Below, piece after piece: positions 25,883 to 34,879 of a stretch of DNA of 64,000 nt (the first letter of the stretch is position 1; every line of letters begins with the position of its first letter). Location of the stretch: contig UQDV01000002.1 of the NCBI GenBank assembly GCA_900539945.1, forward strand, positions 88,344-152,343. The letters run 5' to 3'. This DNA comes from an uncultured Faecalibacterium sp. GTDB taxonomy: Bacteria > Bacillota > Clostridia > Oscillospirales > Ruminococcaceae. The notes below the pieces were generated by a model. That model did no database searches. It saw nothing but the letters and a program-made list of their open reading frames with translations, and had not been told where the DNA came from. The translations under genes were made by a program, and so were the position numbers.

Positions 25883-26644
25883 ATGGTACACTTTGTAGGC
25901 GCGGGGCCCGGTGCCCCGGACCTGATCACTCGGCGGGGCGCAGCCCTGCTGCAGGAGGCTGATTGCATCATTTATGCGGGCAGTCTGGTCAACCCGGCCC
26001 TGCTGGGACTGGCAAAACCCGGCTGCGCCATTTACAACAGCGCCGAGATGACGTTGGAACAGGTGCTGGATGTGATGCGCACCATGGAGGCAGACGGCAA
26101 AATCACCGTGCGCCTGCACACCGGCGACCCCTGCCTGTACGGGGCCATCCGAGAGCAGATGGATGCACTGGATGCCGACGACATCGCCTACGATGACACG
26201 CCCGGCGTGTCCAGCTTCTGCGGCGCGGCGGCGGCACTGAATGCCGAATACACCCTGCCCACCGTGAGCCAGACCGTGATCATCACCCGCATGGAAGGCC
26301 GCACCCCGGTGCCCGAGCGGGAAAAGCTGGCCAGTCTTGCCGCCCACGGGGCCACTATGGTGATTTTCCTGTCCATCGGTCTGGTGGACAAGGTGCAGGA
26401 TGCTCTGCTGCAGGGCGGTGCCTACACGCCGGACACCCCCGCCGCCGTGGTATACAAGGCCACCTGGCCGGAGCAGAAAACCGTGCGCTGTACCGTGGGT
26501 TCTCTGGCGCAGAGCGTGCACGACGCCGGCATCACCAAAACAGCGCTCATCGTGGCAGGCGATTTTCTTGGCACCCGGTACGAGCGCAGCAAGCTGTACG
26601 ACCCCGGTTTTACCACCGAGTTCCGCAAGGGGTCCGACCAATGA
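25883..26644 (+). CDS. cbiF: Cobalt-precorrin-4 C11-methyltransferase
   Basis: Methylates C11 of cobalt-precorrin-4. The 253-residue tetrapyrrole methylase starts VHFVGAGPGAPDLIT and contains YAGSLV, HTGDPCLYG and the CbiF/CobM-typical TRMEGRTPVP. It begins 5 nt after cbiL and overlaps cbiG by ATGA, consistent with the CbiF-CbiG-CbiD section of the anaerobic route. Confidence 0.94.
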   Translation: MVHFVGAGPGAPDLITRRGAALLQEADCIIYAGSLVNPALLGLAKPGCAIYNSAEMTLEQVLDVMRTMEADGKITVRLHTGDPCLYGAIREQMDALDADDIAYDDTPGVSSFCGAAAALNAEYTLPTVSQTVIITRMEGRTPVPEREKLASLAAHGATMVIFLSIGLVDKVQDALLQGGAYTPDTPAAVVYKATWPEQKTVRCTVGSLAQSVHDAGITKTALIVAGDFLGTRYERSKLYDPGFTTEFRKGSDQ

Positions 26645-27639
26645 CCCGGGCCTATCTGGCCTTTACCGACACCGGTCTGGCACTGGCCCGGCGGCTGGCA
26701 GACGCCCTGCCCGGCAGTGTGGACCACTGCGGCAGCGGCGGCGTCTCCCTTGCCGGGTGGACCGCCCTGCAGTTTGCGCAGAGCGACGCCCTTGTTTTTG
26801 TGGGAGCCGTGGGCATTGCGGTGCGGGCCATTGCGCCGCACTGCCGCAGCAAGGCATCAGACCCGGCGGTGGTGGTACTGGACGAATGCGGCCGCTTTGC
26901 GGTGCCGGTGCTGTCCGGTCATCTGGGCGGTGCCAATGACCTGGCCCGTGCACTGGCCGCCGTGTGCGGAGCCGTTCCGGTGATCACCACAGCCACCGAC
27001 GCCCACGGCATTTTTGCGGTGGACGAGTGGGCAAAGCACCAGAACTGCACGGTGCTGGAAGCGGAGCGCATCAAGCATATCAGCAGCAAGCTGCTGGCCG
27101 GGCAGTCGGTGCGGTTTGCCGCTGAGTTTCCCGTGCAGGGCACCCCGCCCGCCGGGGTGGATCCTGCACGGACCCCTGCCGAAGCCGATTTTGCCCTTAC
27201 CCTCTCCCCTGCCGGGGACGCTTTGCATCTGGTGCCCCGCATCGGGGTGCTGGGCATCGGCTGCCGCAGGGGGACGTGTGCCGAGCAGTTGGAAGCCGCC
27301 TTTGCGGACTTCTGTGCCCGGCACAGCCTTGCCCCGGCGTGCATCACGGCGGCGGCCAGCATCGACCTGAAGGCTGACGAGGCCGGGCTGCTGGCGTTCT
27401 GCCGGGCCCACGGCTGGCCCATCACATTTTATTCTACGGAGCAGCTGCGGGCACTGTCCGGGCCGTTCACACCATCTCCCTTCGTGCAAAGCGTCACCGG
27501 GGTGGACAACGTGTGTGAGCGGGCCGCTGTGCTGGCGTCCGGCGGCTGCATCCGCATCCCGAAACAGGCGGGCGGCGGTGTGACCTTTGCGCTGGCGCTG
27601 TGCCCCTATGCCCCGGACTGGAGGTGGCTGAATGGCTGA
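26641..27639 (+). CDS. cbiG: Cobalt-precorrin-5A hydrolase
   Basis: Opens the delta-lactone of cobalt-precorrin-5A and releases the C20 unit as acetaldehyde, a step specific to the anaerobic pathway. The 332-residue protein has the N- and C-terminal CbiG domains: FVGAVGIAVRAIAPH with LSGHLGGANDLA in the first half, and GIGCRRGT opening the C-terminal domain, with SIDLKADEAGL after it. It is joined to cbiF (ATGA) and overlaps cbiH by 8 nt. Confidence 0.94.
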   Translation: MTRAYLAFTDTGLALARRLADALPGSVDHCGSGGVSLAGWTALQFAQSDALVFVGAVGIAVRAIAPHCRSKASDPAVVVLDECGRFAVPVLSGHLGGANDLARALAAVCGAVPVITTATDAHGIFAVDEWAKHQNCTVLEAERIKHISSKLLAGQSVRFAAEFPVQGTPPAGVDPARTPAEADFALTLSPAGDALHLVPRIGVLGIGCRRGTCAEQLEAAFADFCARHSLAPACITAAASIDLKADEAGLLAFCRAHGWPITFYSTEQLRALSGPFTPSPFVQSVTGVDNVCERAAVLASGGCIRIPKQAGGGVTFALALCPYAPDWRWLNG

Positions 27640-28366
27640 TATCGTATATGTGGTCGGGCTTGGCCCCGGCGACCCGCAGTTTTTGACCGCACAGGCGCAG
27701 AGCGCCCTGGAAGAAGCCGAGGTGCTGTGCGGCTATCCGGTCTATCTGGATCTGGTACGCCCCTATTACCCGGAAAAAGAATATTACGCCACCGGCATGA
27801 CCAAAGAACTGGACCGCTGCCGCTGGGCACTGGAAACTGCCCACAGCGGCCGGACCGTGGCTCTGGTGTGCAGCGGCGACGCCGGAGTGTACGGCATGGC
27901 CAGCCCTCTGCTGGAGCTGGCCGAAGGCTGCCCGGACGTGACCGTGGAGGTGGTGCCCGGCCTGACTGCCGCCCTGAGCGGCGGCGCGGTGCTGGGTGCC
28001 CCGCTGGCCCATGATTTCTGTGTGCTCTCTCTTTCCGACCGGCTCACCCCGTGGAAGGTCATCGAAAAGCGGCTGGCCGCAGCGGCCATGGGCGATTTCT
28101 GCATGGCGGTGTACAACCCTTCTTCCAAGGGGCGGCCGGACTATCTGGCCCGGGCCGTGCGCATCCTGCTGCAAAACGGCAAGGCCCCGGACACCGTCTG
28201 TGGGCTGGTGCGCAACATCGGCCGGGAGGGCCAGAGCGCTCAGGTGCTGACGCTGGCTCAGCTGGAGCAGACGCCCGTGGATATGTTCACCACCGTGTAC
28301 ATCGGCAACCGCAACACCCGGGTGCTGCAGGGCCGCATGGTCACGCCGCGGGGGTACCGCGTATGA
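27632..28366 (+). CDS. cbiH: Cobalt-precorrin-3 (precorrin-3B) C17-methyltransferase
   Basis: Methylates C17 and drives ring contraction in the anaerobic pathway. The 244-residue tetrapyrrole methylase has VVGLGPGDPQFLT at the N-terminus, LVCSGDAGVYGMA, and the CbiH/CobJ-specific YNPSSKGRPDYL. No extra ferredoxin-like extension is present, so this is the basic form. It overlaps cbiG by 8 nt and the next gene by ATGA. Confidence 0.94.
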   Translation: MADIVYVVGLGPGDPQFLTAQAQSALEEAEVLCGYPVYLDLVRPYYPEKEYYATGMTKELDRCRWALETAHSGRTVALVCSGDAGVYGMASPLLELAEGCPDVTVEVVPGLTAALSGGAVLGAPLAHDFCVLSLSDRLTPWKVIEKRLAAAAMGDFCMAVYNPSSKGRPDYLARAVRILLQNGKAPDTVCGLVRNIGREGQSAQVLTLAQLEQTPVDMFTTVYIGNRNTRVLQGRMVTPRGYRV

Positions 28367-29103
28367 GGGCAGTGGTGTTCAGCGGCACCACCGAGGGCCG
28401 CATTTTTTCCCGGCAGCTGGCCCAGTTTGGAGCGGACGTTCTGGTGAGCGTGGCCACCCCGCTGGGCAGCGAGGAACAGGGCAGCTTTGCCGGCATCACA
28501 GTGCACTGCGGTCGGTTGACCCCGGACGAGATGGCCGCCCTTGTGCAGGGAGCCGACCTGTGCGTAGACGCCACCCACCCCTATGCGGTGGACGCCACCC
28601 GCAACATCCGCACGGCCTGCCGCACCGCCGGGGTGGAATATCACCGGCTGCTGCGTGCGCAAAGCCCCCTGCCTGCCGGGAGCATGGTGTTCCAGTCGGC
28701 GGCACATGTGGCGGATTTTCTGGTCCAAACGCAGGGCAATGTCCTGCTGGCCACCGGGGCCAAGGAGCTGCCTGCCTTTGCGCAGCTGACCCCGGAACGG
28801 CTGTACCCCCGTGTGCTGCCCACGCTGGACGGCATTGCCGCCTGCGAGGCCGCGCACATCCCCCACAAGAATATCCTTGCTTTGCAGGGGCCGTTCTCCT
28901 ACGCGCTGAACCGGGCCCTGCTGGAGCAGTTCTCCATTCGCTTTCTCGTGACCAAGGACGGCGGGGCCGCCGGTGGCTTTGCCGAGAAAGCGCAGGCTGC
29001 CGCCGACACCGGCGTCCAGCTCATCGTGATCCGCCGCCCGGCCGAGACCGGTGAGACGGCAGACCAGATCCTGACCCGCTGCAGGGAGGTGCTGAAAGGA
29101 TGA
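28363..29103 (+). CDS. cbiJ: Cobalt-precorrin-6A reductase
   Basis: NAD(P)H-dependent reduction of the corrin ring of cobalt-precorrin-6A. The 246-residue protein starts at the ATG inside the cbiH stop codon (ATGA) and shows the CobK/CbiJ motifs VFSGTTEGR at the N-terminus, DATHPYAVDAT in the centre and VTKDGGAAGGFAEK near the C-terminus. Confidence 0.93.
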   Translation: MRAVVFSGTTEGRIFSRQLAQFGADVLVSVATPLGSEEQGSFAGITVHCGRLTPDEMAALVQGADLCVDATHPYAVDATRNIRTACRTAGVEYHRLLRAQSPLPAGSMVFQSAAHVADFLVQTQGNVLLATGAKELPAFAQLTPERLYPRVLPTLDGIAACEAAHIPHKNILALQGPFSYALNRALLEQFSIRFLVTKDGGAAGGFAEKAQAAADTGVQLIVIRRPAETGETADQILTRCREVLKG

Positions 29104-30296
29104 TCACACTCATTGGTATGGGCTCCGGCACCCCCGGCAGCCTGACCGCACAGGGTCTTGCCGCCCTGCAGGGTGCCGACCGCATCCTGGGCGCAAAGCG
29201 GCTGCTGGCCACACTGCCGGAGGGCTGCACCGAAAACCTGCAGGCCCTGTACAAACCGGACGAAATTCTGGCCTGTCTGGCCGCGCACCCGGACGAGGAA
29301 ATTGCGCTGGTGTACAGCGGCGATACCGGGTTCTACTCCGGCGCATCCCAGCTGCTGCCCATGCTGCGGGCCTTTGGCATCTCCTGCCGGGTGCTGCCCG
29401 GCCTTTCCAGCGTACAGCTGCTGGCCGCCGCCGTAGGCCGCCCCTGGCAGGGCTGGACTCTTGTTTCTGCCCACGGCTGTGCCTGCGACCCGGTGTCCGC
29501 CTGCATGAACCATAAAACCGTATTCTTTCTCACCGGCGGGGCCGAGACCCCGGCCACCCTGTGTGCCGCACTGACCGCCGCCGGGCTGGGCGATGCCCAC
29601 GCCCTTGTGGGCGAAAACCTTGGCACGCCCGACGAAAAGATCCACTTTGGCACCGCACAGGAACTGGCCGGGCAGGCCTTTGCTTCCCTGAGCGTCCTGC
29701 TGGTGGAACATGCCGTTCACCCGGAACGCCGCACCCCCGGCCTGCCGGATGAGGCCTTCATCCGGGGCGAGGTGCCCATGACCAAGCAGGAAGTGCGGGC
29801 CGCCGCGCTGGCCAAACTGGCCGTGCGCCCCGCCGATACCCTGTGGGACGTGGGGGCCGGTACCGGCAGCGTGAGCGTGGAGCTGGCACTGGCCGCCCCG
29901 CAGGGGCATGTGTATGCGGTGGAGTGTGAGCCGGACGCCTGCGCCCTCATCCGCCGGAACCGCGAAAAATTTGCGGCGTGGAACCTCTCCCTCATTGAGG
30001 GCCGTGCCCCTGCCGCACTGGAAGCCCTGCCTGCCCCGGATGCCGTGTTCATTGGCGGCACCAAGGGCAGCATGGCCGCGGTGGTGGACACGGTTCTGGC
30101 CAAAAACGCCAATGCGCGCATCTGCATTGCCGCCATTGCGCTGGAATCCCTGAGCGCCGCCATTGCAGCCCTTACGGCTCATGGCCTTTCCGCTGAGGTG
30201 ACCCAGCTTGCCGTGAGCCGTACCAGACCGGCAGGCAGGCTCCACCTGCTGACCGCCAACAACCCCATTTTTCTGATCACGGGGGAACGCAAATGA
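29100..30296 (+). CDS. cobL: Fused CbiE-CbiT: precorrin-6Y C5,15-methyltransferase (decarboxylating)
   Basis: Two enzymes in one 398-residue chain. The N-terminal half (about 1-200) is CbiE, a tetrapyrrole methylase (ITLIGMGSGTPG; YSGDTGFYSGA). The C-terminal half (about 215-398) is CbiT, a Rossmann methyltransferase with the SAM loop DVGAGTGSVSVE starting at Asp250. Together they methylate C5 and C15 and remove the C12 acetate carboxyl. The organisation is that of CobL; separate cbiE and cbiT are commoner in anaerobic clusters. ATGA overlaps occur at both ends. Confidence 0.94.
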   Translation: MITLIGMGSGTPGSLTAQGLAALQGADRILGAKRLLATLPEGCTENLQALYKPDEILACLAAHPDEEIALVYSGDTGFYSGASQLLPMLRAFGISCRVLPGLSSVQLLAAAVGRPWQGWTLVSAHGCACDPVSACMNHKTVFFLTGGAETPATLCAALTAAGLGDAHALVGENLGTPDEKIHFGTAQELAGQAFASLSVLLVEHAVHPERRTPGLPDEAFIRGEVPMTKQEVRAAALAKLAVRPADTLWDVGAGTGSVSVELALAAPQGHVYAVECEPDACALIRRNREKFAAWNLSLIEGRAPAALEALPAPDAVFIGGTKGSMAAVVDTVLAKNANARICIAAIALESLSAAIAALTAHGLSAEVTQLAVSRTRPAGRLHLLTANNPIFLITGERK

Positions 30297-31651
30297 TGCA
30301 GTTCGTCATCGCCGCACCGCGTTCCGGCAGCGGCAAGACCACCGTCACCTGCGCCCTGCTGGCCGCTTTGAAAAAGCGGGGCATGGACCCCTGCGCCTTC
30401 AAGAGCGGGCCGGACTACATCGACCCCATGTTCCACCGGTCGGTGCTGGGGGTGGAGAGCCACAATCTGGATCTTTATCTTTCTGCCAAAAATACGGTAC
30501 GGGAACTGTACGCCCATTATGCCGCCGGACACGGGGCTGTGGTGTGCGAAGGGGCCATGGGTTTTTACGATGGGCAGGGCCTGACCACCCGCGCCAGTGC
30601 CTGGGAGCTGGCCGATGCGCTGGACCTGCCGGTACTGTTGGTGGTACAGCCCAAGGGGGCCAGTGTGACGCTGGCAGCAGAGATCCAGGGCCTTGTGCAT
30701 TTCAAACCGGAGAGCCACATTGCAGGCATCCTGCTGAATGACTGCTCCGAAAAGCTCTTCCGGATGCTCAAGCCCCTGCTGGAAACCGAGACCGGCCTGC
30801 CGGTGCTGGGGTATCTGCCCCGCCTGCCGCAGGCGGTGGTGGAGAGCCGTCATCTGGGCCTGAAAACCGCCGGAGAGATCACCGATCTTGCCCAGAAGAT
30901 CGGCCTGCTGGCCGATGCGCTGGAAGCAAATCTGGACTGGGCAACGCTGGAAGCGCTGACCGAACGACCGGCTCCTGCCCCGGTGCCGCCGCCTGCTCTG
31001 CAAACGGCGGGCGTCCGCATTGCTGTGGCACAGGATAAGGCATTCTGCTTTGCCTACGCCGAAACGCTGGACTGCCTGCGCACTGCCGGGGCAGAGCTGG
31101 TGTTCTTCAGTCCGGTGCACGACACCACCCTGCCGGAGGACATCTGCGGGCTGTATCTGCCCGGCGGCTACCCGGAACTGTATGCCCGGCCGCTGAGCGA
31201 AAACAAAACCATGCGCGATGCCATCCGGGATGCCGTAAATGGCGGCCTGCCCACGGTGGCAGAGTGCGGCGGCTTTCTGTATCTGGGGCAGACGCTGGAA
31301 GATGCCAGCGGTACCGCCTGGCCCATGGCAGGCGTTCTGCCCGGCAAAGGCGTCAAGGTGGGGCGGCTGGTGCGGTTCGGCTATGCCGACATGACCGCCA
31401 AAGCCGACAGCCTGCTGTTCCATGCCGGAGAGCATTTGTATATTCACGAATTCCACCACTGGGATTCCACCGACAATGGTTCAGACTTTTCCGTTTGGAA
31501 AAGCGAAAAAGTACAGTGGGAATGCGGATTTGCAAGCATGAGTTTGTACGCCGGTTTCCCGCATCTTTACTGGGTAGGCACTCCCCTGCCCCGCCGCTTT
31601 GTGAGCGGTGCAAAGTTCTATCAACGACAAAAGAGAAACACACATGACTGA
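30293..31651 (+). CDS. cbiA: Cobyrinate a,c-diamide synthase
   Basis: ATP- and glutamine-dependent amidation of the a and c side chains of cobyrinate. The 452-residue protein has the N-terminal Walker A SGSGKTT (11-17), FKSGPDYIDPMFH, and a C-terminal class I glutamine amidotransferase domain with the nucleophile cysteine in AECGGFLYLG and the LPGGYPELY oxyanion region. The start overlaps the cobL stop. The final 8 nt overlap cobT. Confidence 0.95.
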   Translation: MMQFVIAAPRSGSGKTTVTCALLAALKKRGMDPCAFKSGPDYIDPMFHRSVLGVESHNLDLYLSAKNTVRELYAHYAAGHGAVVCEGAMGFYDGQGLTTRASAWELADALDLPVLLVVQPKGASVTLAAEIQGLVHFKPESHIAGILLNDCSEKLFRMLKPLLETETGLPVLGYLPRLPQAVVESRHLGLKTAGEITDLAQKIGLLADALEANLDWATLEALTERPAPAPVPPPALQTAGVRIAVAQDKAFCFAYAETLDCLRTAGAELVFFSPVHDTTLPEDICGLYLPGGYPELYARPLSENKTMRDAIRDAVNGGLPTVAECGGFLYLGQTLEDASGTAWPMAGVLPGKGVKVGRLVRFGYADMTAKADSLLFHAGEHLYIHEFHHWDSTDNGSDFSVWKSEKVQWECGFASMSLYAGFPHLYWVGTPLPRRFVSGAKFYQRQKRNTHD

Positions 31652-32708
31652 AACGGAACTGAAAACTTTACTTTCCGGCATCACCCCGCCGGATGAAGCT
31701 GCCCGCGCCGCCGCCCACGCCCACTGGGCCGGGTTGGCCAAACCTCTGGGCGGGCTGGGCGCACTGGAAACTTTGCTGGAAGATGCCGCCGCCCTCACCG
31801 GCAGTGCGGCGCTGGATGTTTCCCGCCGGGCTGTGCTGGTGCTCTGCTCCGACAACGGCGTGGTGGCTCAGGGCGTGAGCCAGACCGACCAGAGCGTGAC
31901 CCGCGCAGTGGCGGAGAATCTGGCTGCCCGGCGTACCAGCGTGTGCCAGATGGCCCGTACTGCCCACTGCGATGTGGTGCCCGTGGACATGGGCATAGCC
32001 GGAGACCCGGTGCCGGGGGTGGCAGACTGCCGCATTGCCGCCGGTACTGCCGATTTCACGCAGGGTCCCGCCATGACCCGCGCCCAGGCTGTGGAGGCCG
32101 TCGGCCGGGGCATCCGGCTGGTGCAGGAGCAGAAAGCTGCCGGTGTGCAGCTGCTGGCCACCGGCGAAATGGGCATTGGCAACACCACCACTTCCAGTGC
32201 GGTGGCAGCGGTGCTGCTGGGCCAGCCGGTGGAACGGATGACCGGCCGGGGAGCCGGCCTTTCGGATGAAGGGCTGGCCCGCAAGGTGGATGCCATCTGC
32301 CGGGGCATCCTGCGCAACGAGCCGGACCCCACAGACCCTCTGGACGTGCTGGCCAAGCTGGGCGGCTTTGATCTTGCCGGGCTGTGCGGCGTCTTTCTGG
32401 GCGGTGCGCTGGAAGGCGTGCCCGTGGTAATGGACGGCTTCATCAGCGGCGTGGCGGCCCTGTGCGCCGTGCGGCTGTGCCCTGCCGCGGCCAAAGCGGT
32501 GTTTGCCAGTCACTGTTCCTCGGAGCCTGCCGCCCGTCTGGTGCTGGATGCACTGGGCAAGGCCCCGCTTCTCACCGCCGGGCTGCATCTGGGCGAGGGC
32601 ACCGGCGCTGTGGCCAGCCTCCCGCTGTGGGACATGGCACTGGCGGTGTACGACCACTGTTATTCCTTTGCGGAGGGCGGCATCACGCCGTACACCCCGC
32701 AATGCTGA
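31644..32708 (+). CDS. cobT: Nicotinate-nucleotide--dimethylbenzimidazole phosphoribosyltransferase
   Basis: Makes alpha-ribazole 5'-phosphate from a lower-ligand base and nicotinate mononucleotide for the nucleotide loop. The 354-residue protein includes GEMGIGNTTTSSA and, near the C-terminus, LGEGTGAV with the family's catalytic glutamate. I used the ATG at 31644, which overlaps cbiA by 8 nt; its ribosome site is weak, so translation probably relies on coupling. The base attached (dimethylbenzimidazole, adenine or a phenolic) cannot be told from sequence. Confidence 0.94.
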   Translation: MTETELKTLLSGITPPDEAARAAAHAHWAGLAKPLGGLGALETLLEDAAALTGSAALDVSRRAVLVLCSDNGVVAQGVSQTDQSVTRAVAENLAARRTSVCQMARTAHCDVVPVDMGIAGDPVPGVADCRIAAGTADFTQGPAMTRAQAVEAVGRGIRLVQEQKAAGVQLLATGEMGIGNTTTSSAVAAVLLGQPVERMTGRGAGLSDEGLARKVDAICRGILRNEPDPTDPLDVLAKLGGFDLAGLCGVFLGGALEGVPVVMDGFISGVAALCAVRLCPAAAKAVFASHCSSEPAARLVLDALGKAPLLTAGLHLGEGTGAVASLPLWDMALAVYDHCYSFAEGGITPYTPQC

Positions 32709-33223
32709 CGCTGGTGATCGGCGGGGCGGCCAGCGGAAAAAGCGAATACGCCGAGAGTCTGGTACTGCGCAGCACTCTGCCGCGCTATTATCTTGCCACC
32801 ATGCAGGTGTGGGACGCCGAATGTGCCGCCCGGGTGGAAAAGCACCGCAGAATGCGGGCGGCAAAACAGTTTGAAACGGTGGAGTGCCCCCTGCATCTGG
32901 ACGCCGTGCATCTGCCCGCCCGTGGTACCGCGTTGCTGGAAGATCTGGGCAACCTGACTGCCAACGAGCTCTATGATCCCGCCGGGGCCGGGCCGCAGAC
33001 CGCGCAGGCCATTCTTTCCGGGCTGGACGCCGTGTATGCCCAGTGTGAAACCCTGATCGTCGTCTCCAACGAGGTGTTCAGCGGCGGGGCCGACTACGCA
33101 GGCGACACCGACCGCTATCTGCTGGCGCTGGCGCAGGTGAACAATGCACTGGCCGCCCGGGCCGACGCCGTGGTGCGGGTGGTGTGCGGCATCCCTGTTT
33201 ATTATAAAGGAGTGGAAAAATGA
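32702..33223 (+). CDS. cobU: Adenosylcobinamide kinase / adenosylcobinamide-phosphate guanylyltransferase
   Basis: Phosphorylates adenosylcobinamide and then transfers GMP to it, activating it for nucleotide-loop assembly. The 173-residue protein has the P-loop IGGAASGKSEYAE (6-18), a likely guanylylated histidine in RVEKHRRMR, and VVCGIPVYYKG at the C-terminus. The usual SNEVGxGxVP motif is altered to SNEVFSGGADY. A second, shorter CobU-like gene follows cobS and retains that motif. It overlaps cobT by 7 nt and cobS by ATGA. Confidence 0.92.
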   Translation: MLTLVIGGAASGKSEYAESLVLRSTLPRYYLATMQVWDAECAARVEKHRRMRAAKQFETVECPLHLDAVHLPARGTALLEDLGNLTANELYDPAGAGPQTAQAILSGLDAVYAQCETLIVVSNEVFSGGADYAGDTDRYLLALAQVNNALAARADAVVRVVCGIPVYYKGVEK

Positions 33224-33972
33224 TCGTTTTGCAGACCGTTGCCGTGGCGTTCGCCATGTTTTCGGCTGTGCCGGTGCCGCAGTTCAACTGGACCGAAAAG
33301 AACATGCGGTATGCGATGTGTGCCTTCCCGCTCATCGGGGTGGTCATCGGGCTGCTGTGGTTCCTGTGCGGCATGCTGCCCCTGCCGGGTGCGGTGCGGG
33401 CGGCGGGCTTCTGCCTGATCCCGGTCTGGGTCACCGGCGGCATCCATCTGGACGGCTACGCCGACACCTGCGACGCACTTTCGAGCTACGGCGACCGGGA
33501 AAAGAAGCTGGAGATCTTAAAGGACCCTCACTGCGGGGCCTTTGCCGTGATCCGTCTGTGCAGCTACTTTGCGGCCTATCTGGCCCTGTGCGCCTGTGTA
33601 CAGTTCACCCTGCAGGCAGGGCTGCTTTGGATGATGGCACTGGTGCTGGAACGGGCGCTCTCCGGCTATGCGGTGACGGCGTTCCCCATGGCAAAGAACA
33701 CCGGCCTTGCCCACACCTTTGCCTCGGCAGCCGACAGAGCCACTGTACGCCGGGTGCTGGCCCTTCTGGCCGCTGTACTGTGCTGCGCCATGCTGGCACT
33801 GGGTGGTTGGGCGCTGGTGCTGGCCGCACTGGCTGTGCTGTGGCGGTACCACGCCGTTGCCTGCAAGCAGTTCGGCGGCATCACCGGTGATCTGGCCGGG
33901 TGGTTTTTGCAGAAAACCGAGATCTGGATGCTGGCGGCACTGTGTGCCTGCCAGTGGGGAGGGCTGTTATGA
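33220..33972 (+). CDS. cobS: Adenosylcobinamide-GDP ribazoletransferase (cobalamin synthase)
   Basis: Membrane enzyme joining adenosylcobinamide-GDP and alpha-ribazole (or its phosphate), which completes the cobalamin skeleton. The 250-residue protein has several hydrophobic helices, the acidic motif GGIHLDGYADTCDAL, and FGGITGDLAGW near the C-terminus, both diagnostic for CobS. ATGA overlaps tie it to both CobU-like genes, which produce its substrate. Confidence 0.95.
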   Translation: MIVLQTVAVAFAMFSAVPVPQFNWTEKNMRYAMCAFPLIGVVIGLLWFLCGMLPLPGAVRAAGFCLIPVWVTGGIHLDGYADTCDALSSYGDREKKLEILKDPHCGAFAVIRLCSYFAAYLALCACVQFTLQAGLLWMMALVLERALSGYAVTAFPMAKNTGLAHTFASAADRATVRRVLALLAAVLCCAMLALGGWALVLAALAVLWRYHAVACKQFGGITGDLAGWFLQKTEIWMLAALCACQWGGLL

Positions 33973-34286
33973 TCTTTATCACCGGGCCGCTTTACAGCGG
34001 CAAGCGCACCTTTGCCAAGACCCTGCCCGGACGGTGCATCTGCGATGTACAGGAGTTGGCCGCCGGGGCCGAAAATCTGGAAAAACTCGCGGACGAGCTG
34101 TCCGCTTACGATATCGTGCTTGCCACCGAGGTGGGCGGCGGCGTGGTACCCATGGACCCCGCCGAACGTGCCGGACGCGAAGCCGCCGGGCGGCTGGCCT
34201 GTCTGCTGGCCGCACGGGCAGACTGCGTTGTGCAGATGTTCTGCGGCATCCCCACCGTTCTGAAAGGAGAACTGCCAACATGCTGA
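33969..34286 (+). CDS. Mini CobU-like P-loop protein
   Basis: Only 105 residues, yet clearly related to CobU. It has the P-loop ITGPLYSGKRTFA (4-16), then ATEVGGGVVPMDP, matching the canonical CobU EVGxGxVP motif, and MFCGIPTVLKG at the end, mirroring the full CobU. About 60-70 central residues, including the histidine that carries GMP, are missing. The frame is intact with normal codon use and ATGA/7-nt overlaps on both sides, so it is unlikely to be decaying. It may be a kinase-only enzyme or a subunit that complements the full-length CobU, which lacks the canonical EVG motif. This is inference. Confidence 0.8.
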   Translation: MIFITGPLYSGKRTFAKTLPGRCICDVQELAAGAENLEKLADELSAYDIVLATEVGGGVVPMDPAERAGREAAGRLACLLAARADCVVQMFCGIPTVLKGELPTC

Positions 34287-34879
34287 TCTATTTCCTGCGC
34301 CACGGCCTGACCGAATACAATGCCGAGAAACGCTATCAGGGCCAGCGGGACATCCCGCTTTCTGCCGCTGGCCGCGCGATGCTGCGCAAGGCAGACATCG
34401 AGCCTCAAACCGTGTACATCACCCCGCTGTGCCGCACCCGGCAGACCGCTGAGGTGCTGTTCCCCACTGCAAAGCTGGTGGTGGTGGATGGCCTGAAGGA
34501 GATGTGCTTCGGCAGCTTTGAGGGCCGCAATTACATTGAGATGGAGCACGACCCGGACTATCTGGCCTGGGTGGCCGCCAACTGTGAGAGCCCCTGCCCG
34601 GACGGCGAGACCAAGGCTGCTTTTTCTGAGCGCATCTGCCGCGCCTTTTCGGCACTGGTGGACAAGGCACTGGCCGACGGCGAAGAATTGCTGGTCATCC
34701 TGGCCCACGGCGGCACCCAGATGGCCGCGTTGGAGCGCTACGCCCTGCCCCATAAAGACTACTACGAATGGTGCGGCCCCAACGCGGGCGGCTTTGTGCT
34801 GGACGCCGCCGACTGGGCCGACAAGCGGGTGCTGCACCTTGTAAAGACCGTGCAGTACACCAGGGAGGCCGACGTATGA
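34280..34879 (+). CDS. cobC: Histidine phosphatase family protein, probable alpha-ribazole phosphatase
   Basis: Phosphoglycerate-mutase-like phosphatase of 199 residues, expected to remove phosphate from alpha-ribazole 5'-phosphate or adenosylcobalamin 5'-phosphate. The catalytic LRHGLTEYN is at the N-terminus, and FGSFEGRNYIEM plus VILAHGGTQMA give the remaining active-site Arg/Glu/His. The family is broad; the CobC assignment rests on its place between cobS and cbiB. AGGAGA lies before the ATG at 34280, which overlaps the mini-CobU gene. Confidence 0.87.
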   Translation: MLIYFLRHGLTEYNAEKRYQGQRDIPLSAAGRAMLRKADIEPQTVYITPLCRTRQTAEVLFPTAKLVVVDGLKEMCFGSFEGRNYIEMEHDPDYLAWVAANCESPCPDGETKAAFSERICRAFSALVDKALADGEELLVILAHGGTQMAALERYALPHKDYYEWCGPNAGGFVLDAADWADKRVLHLVKTVQYTREADV

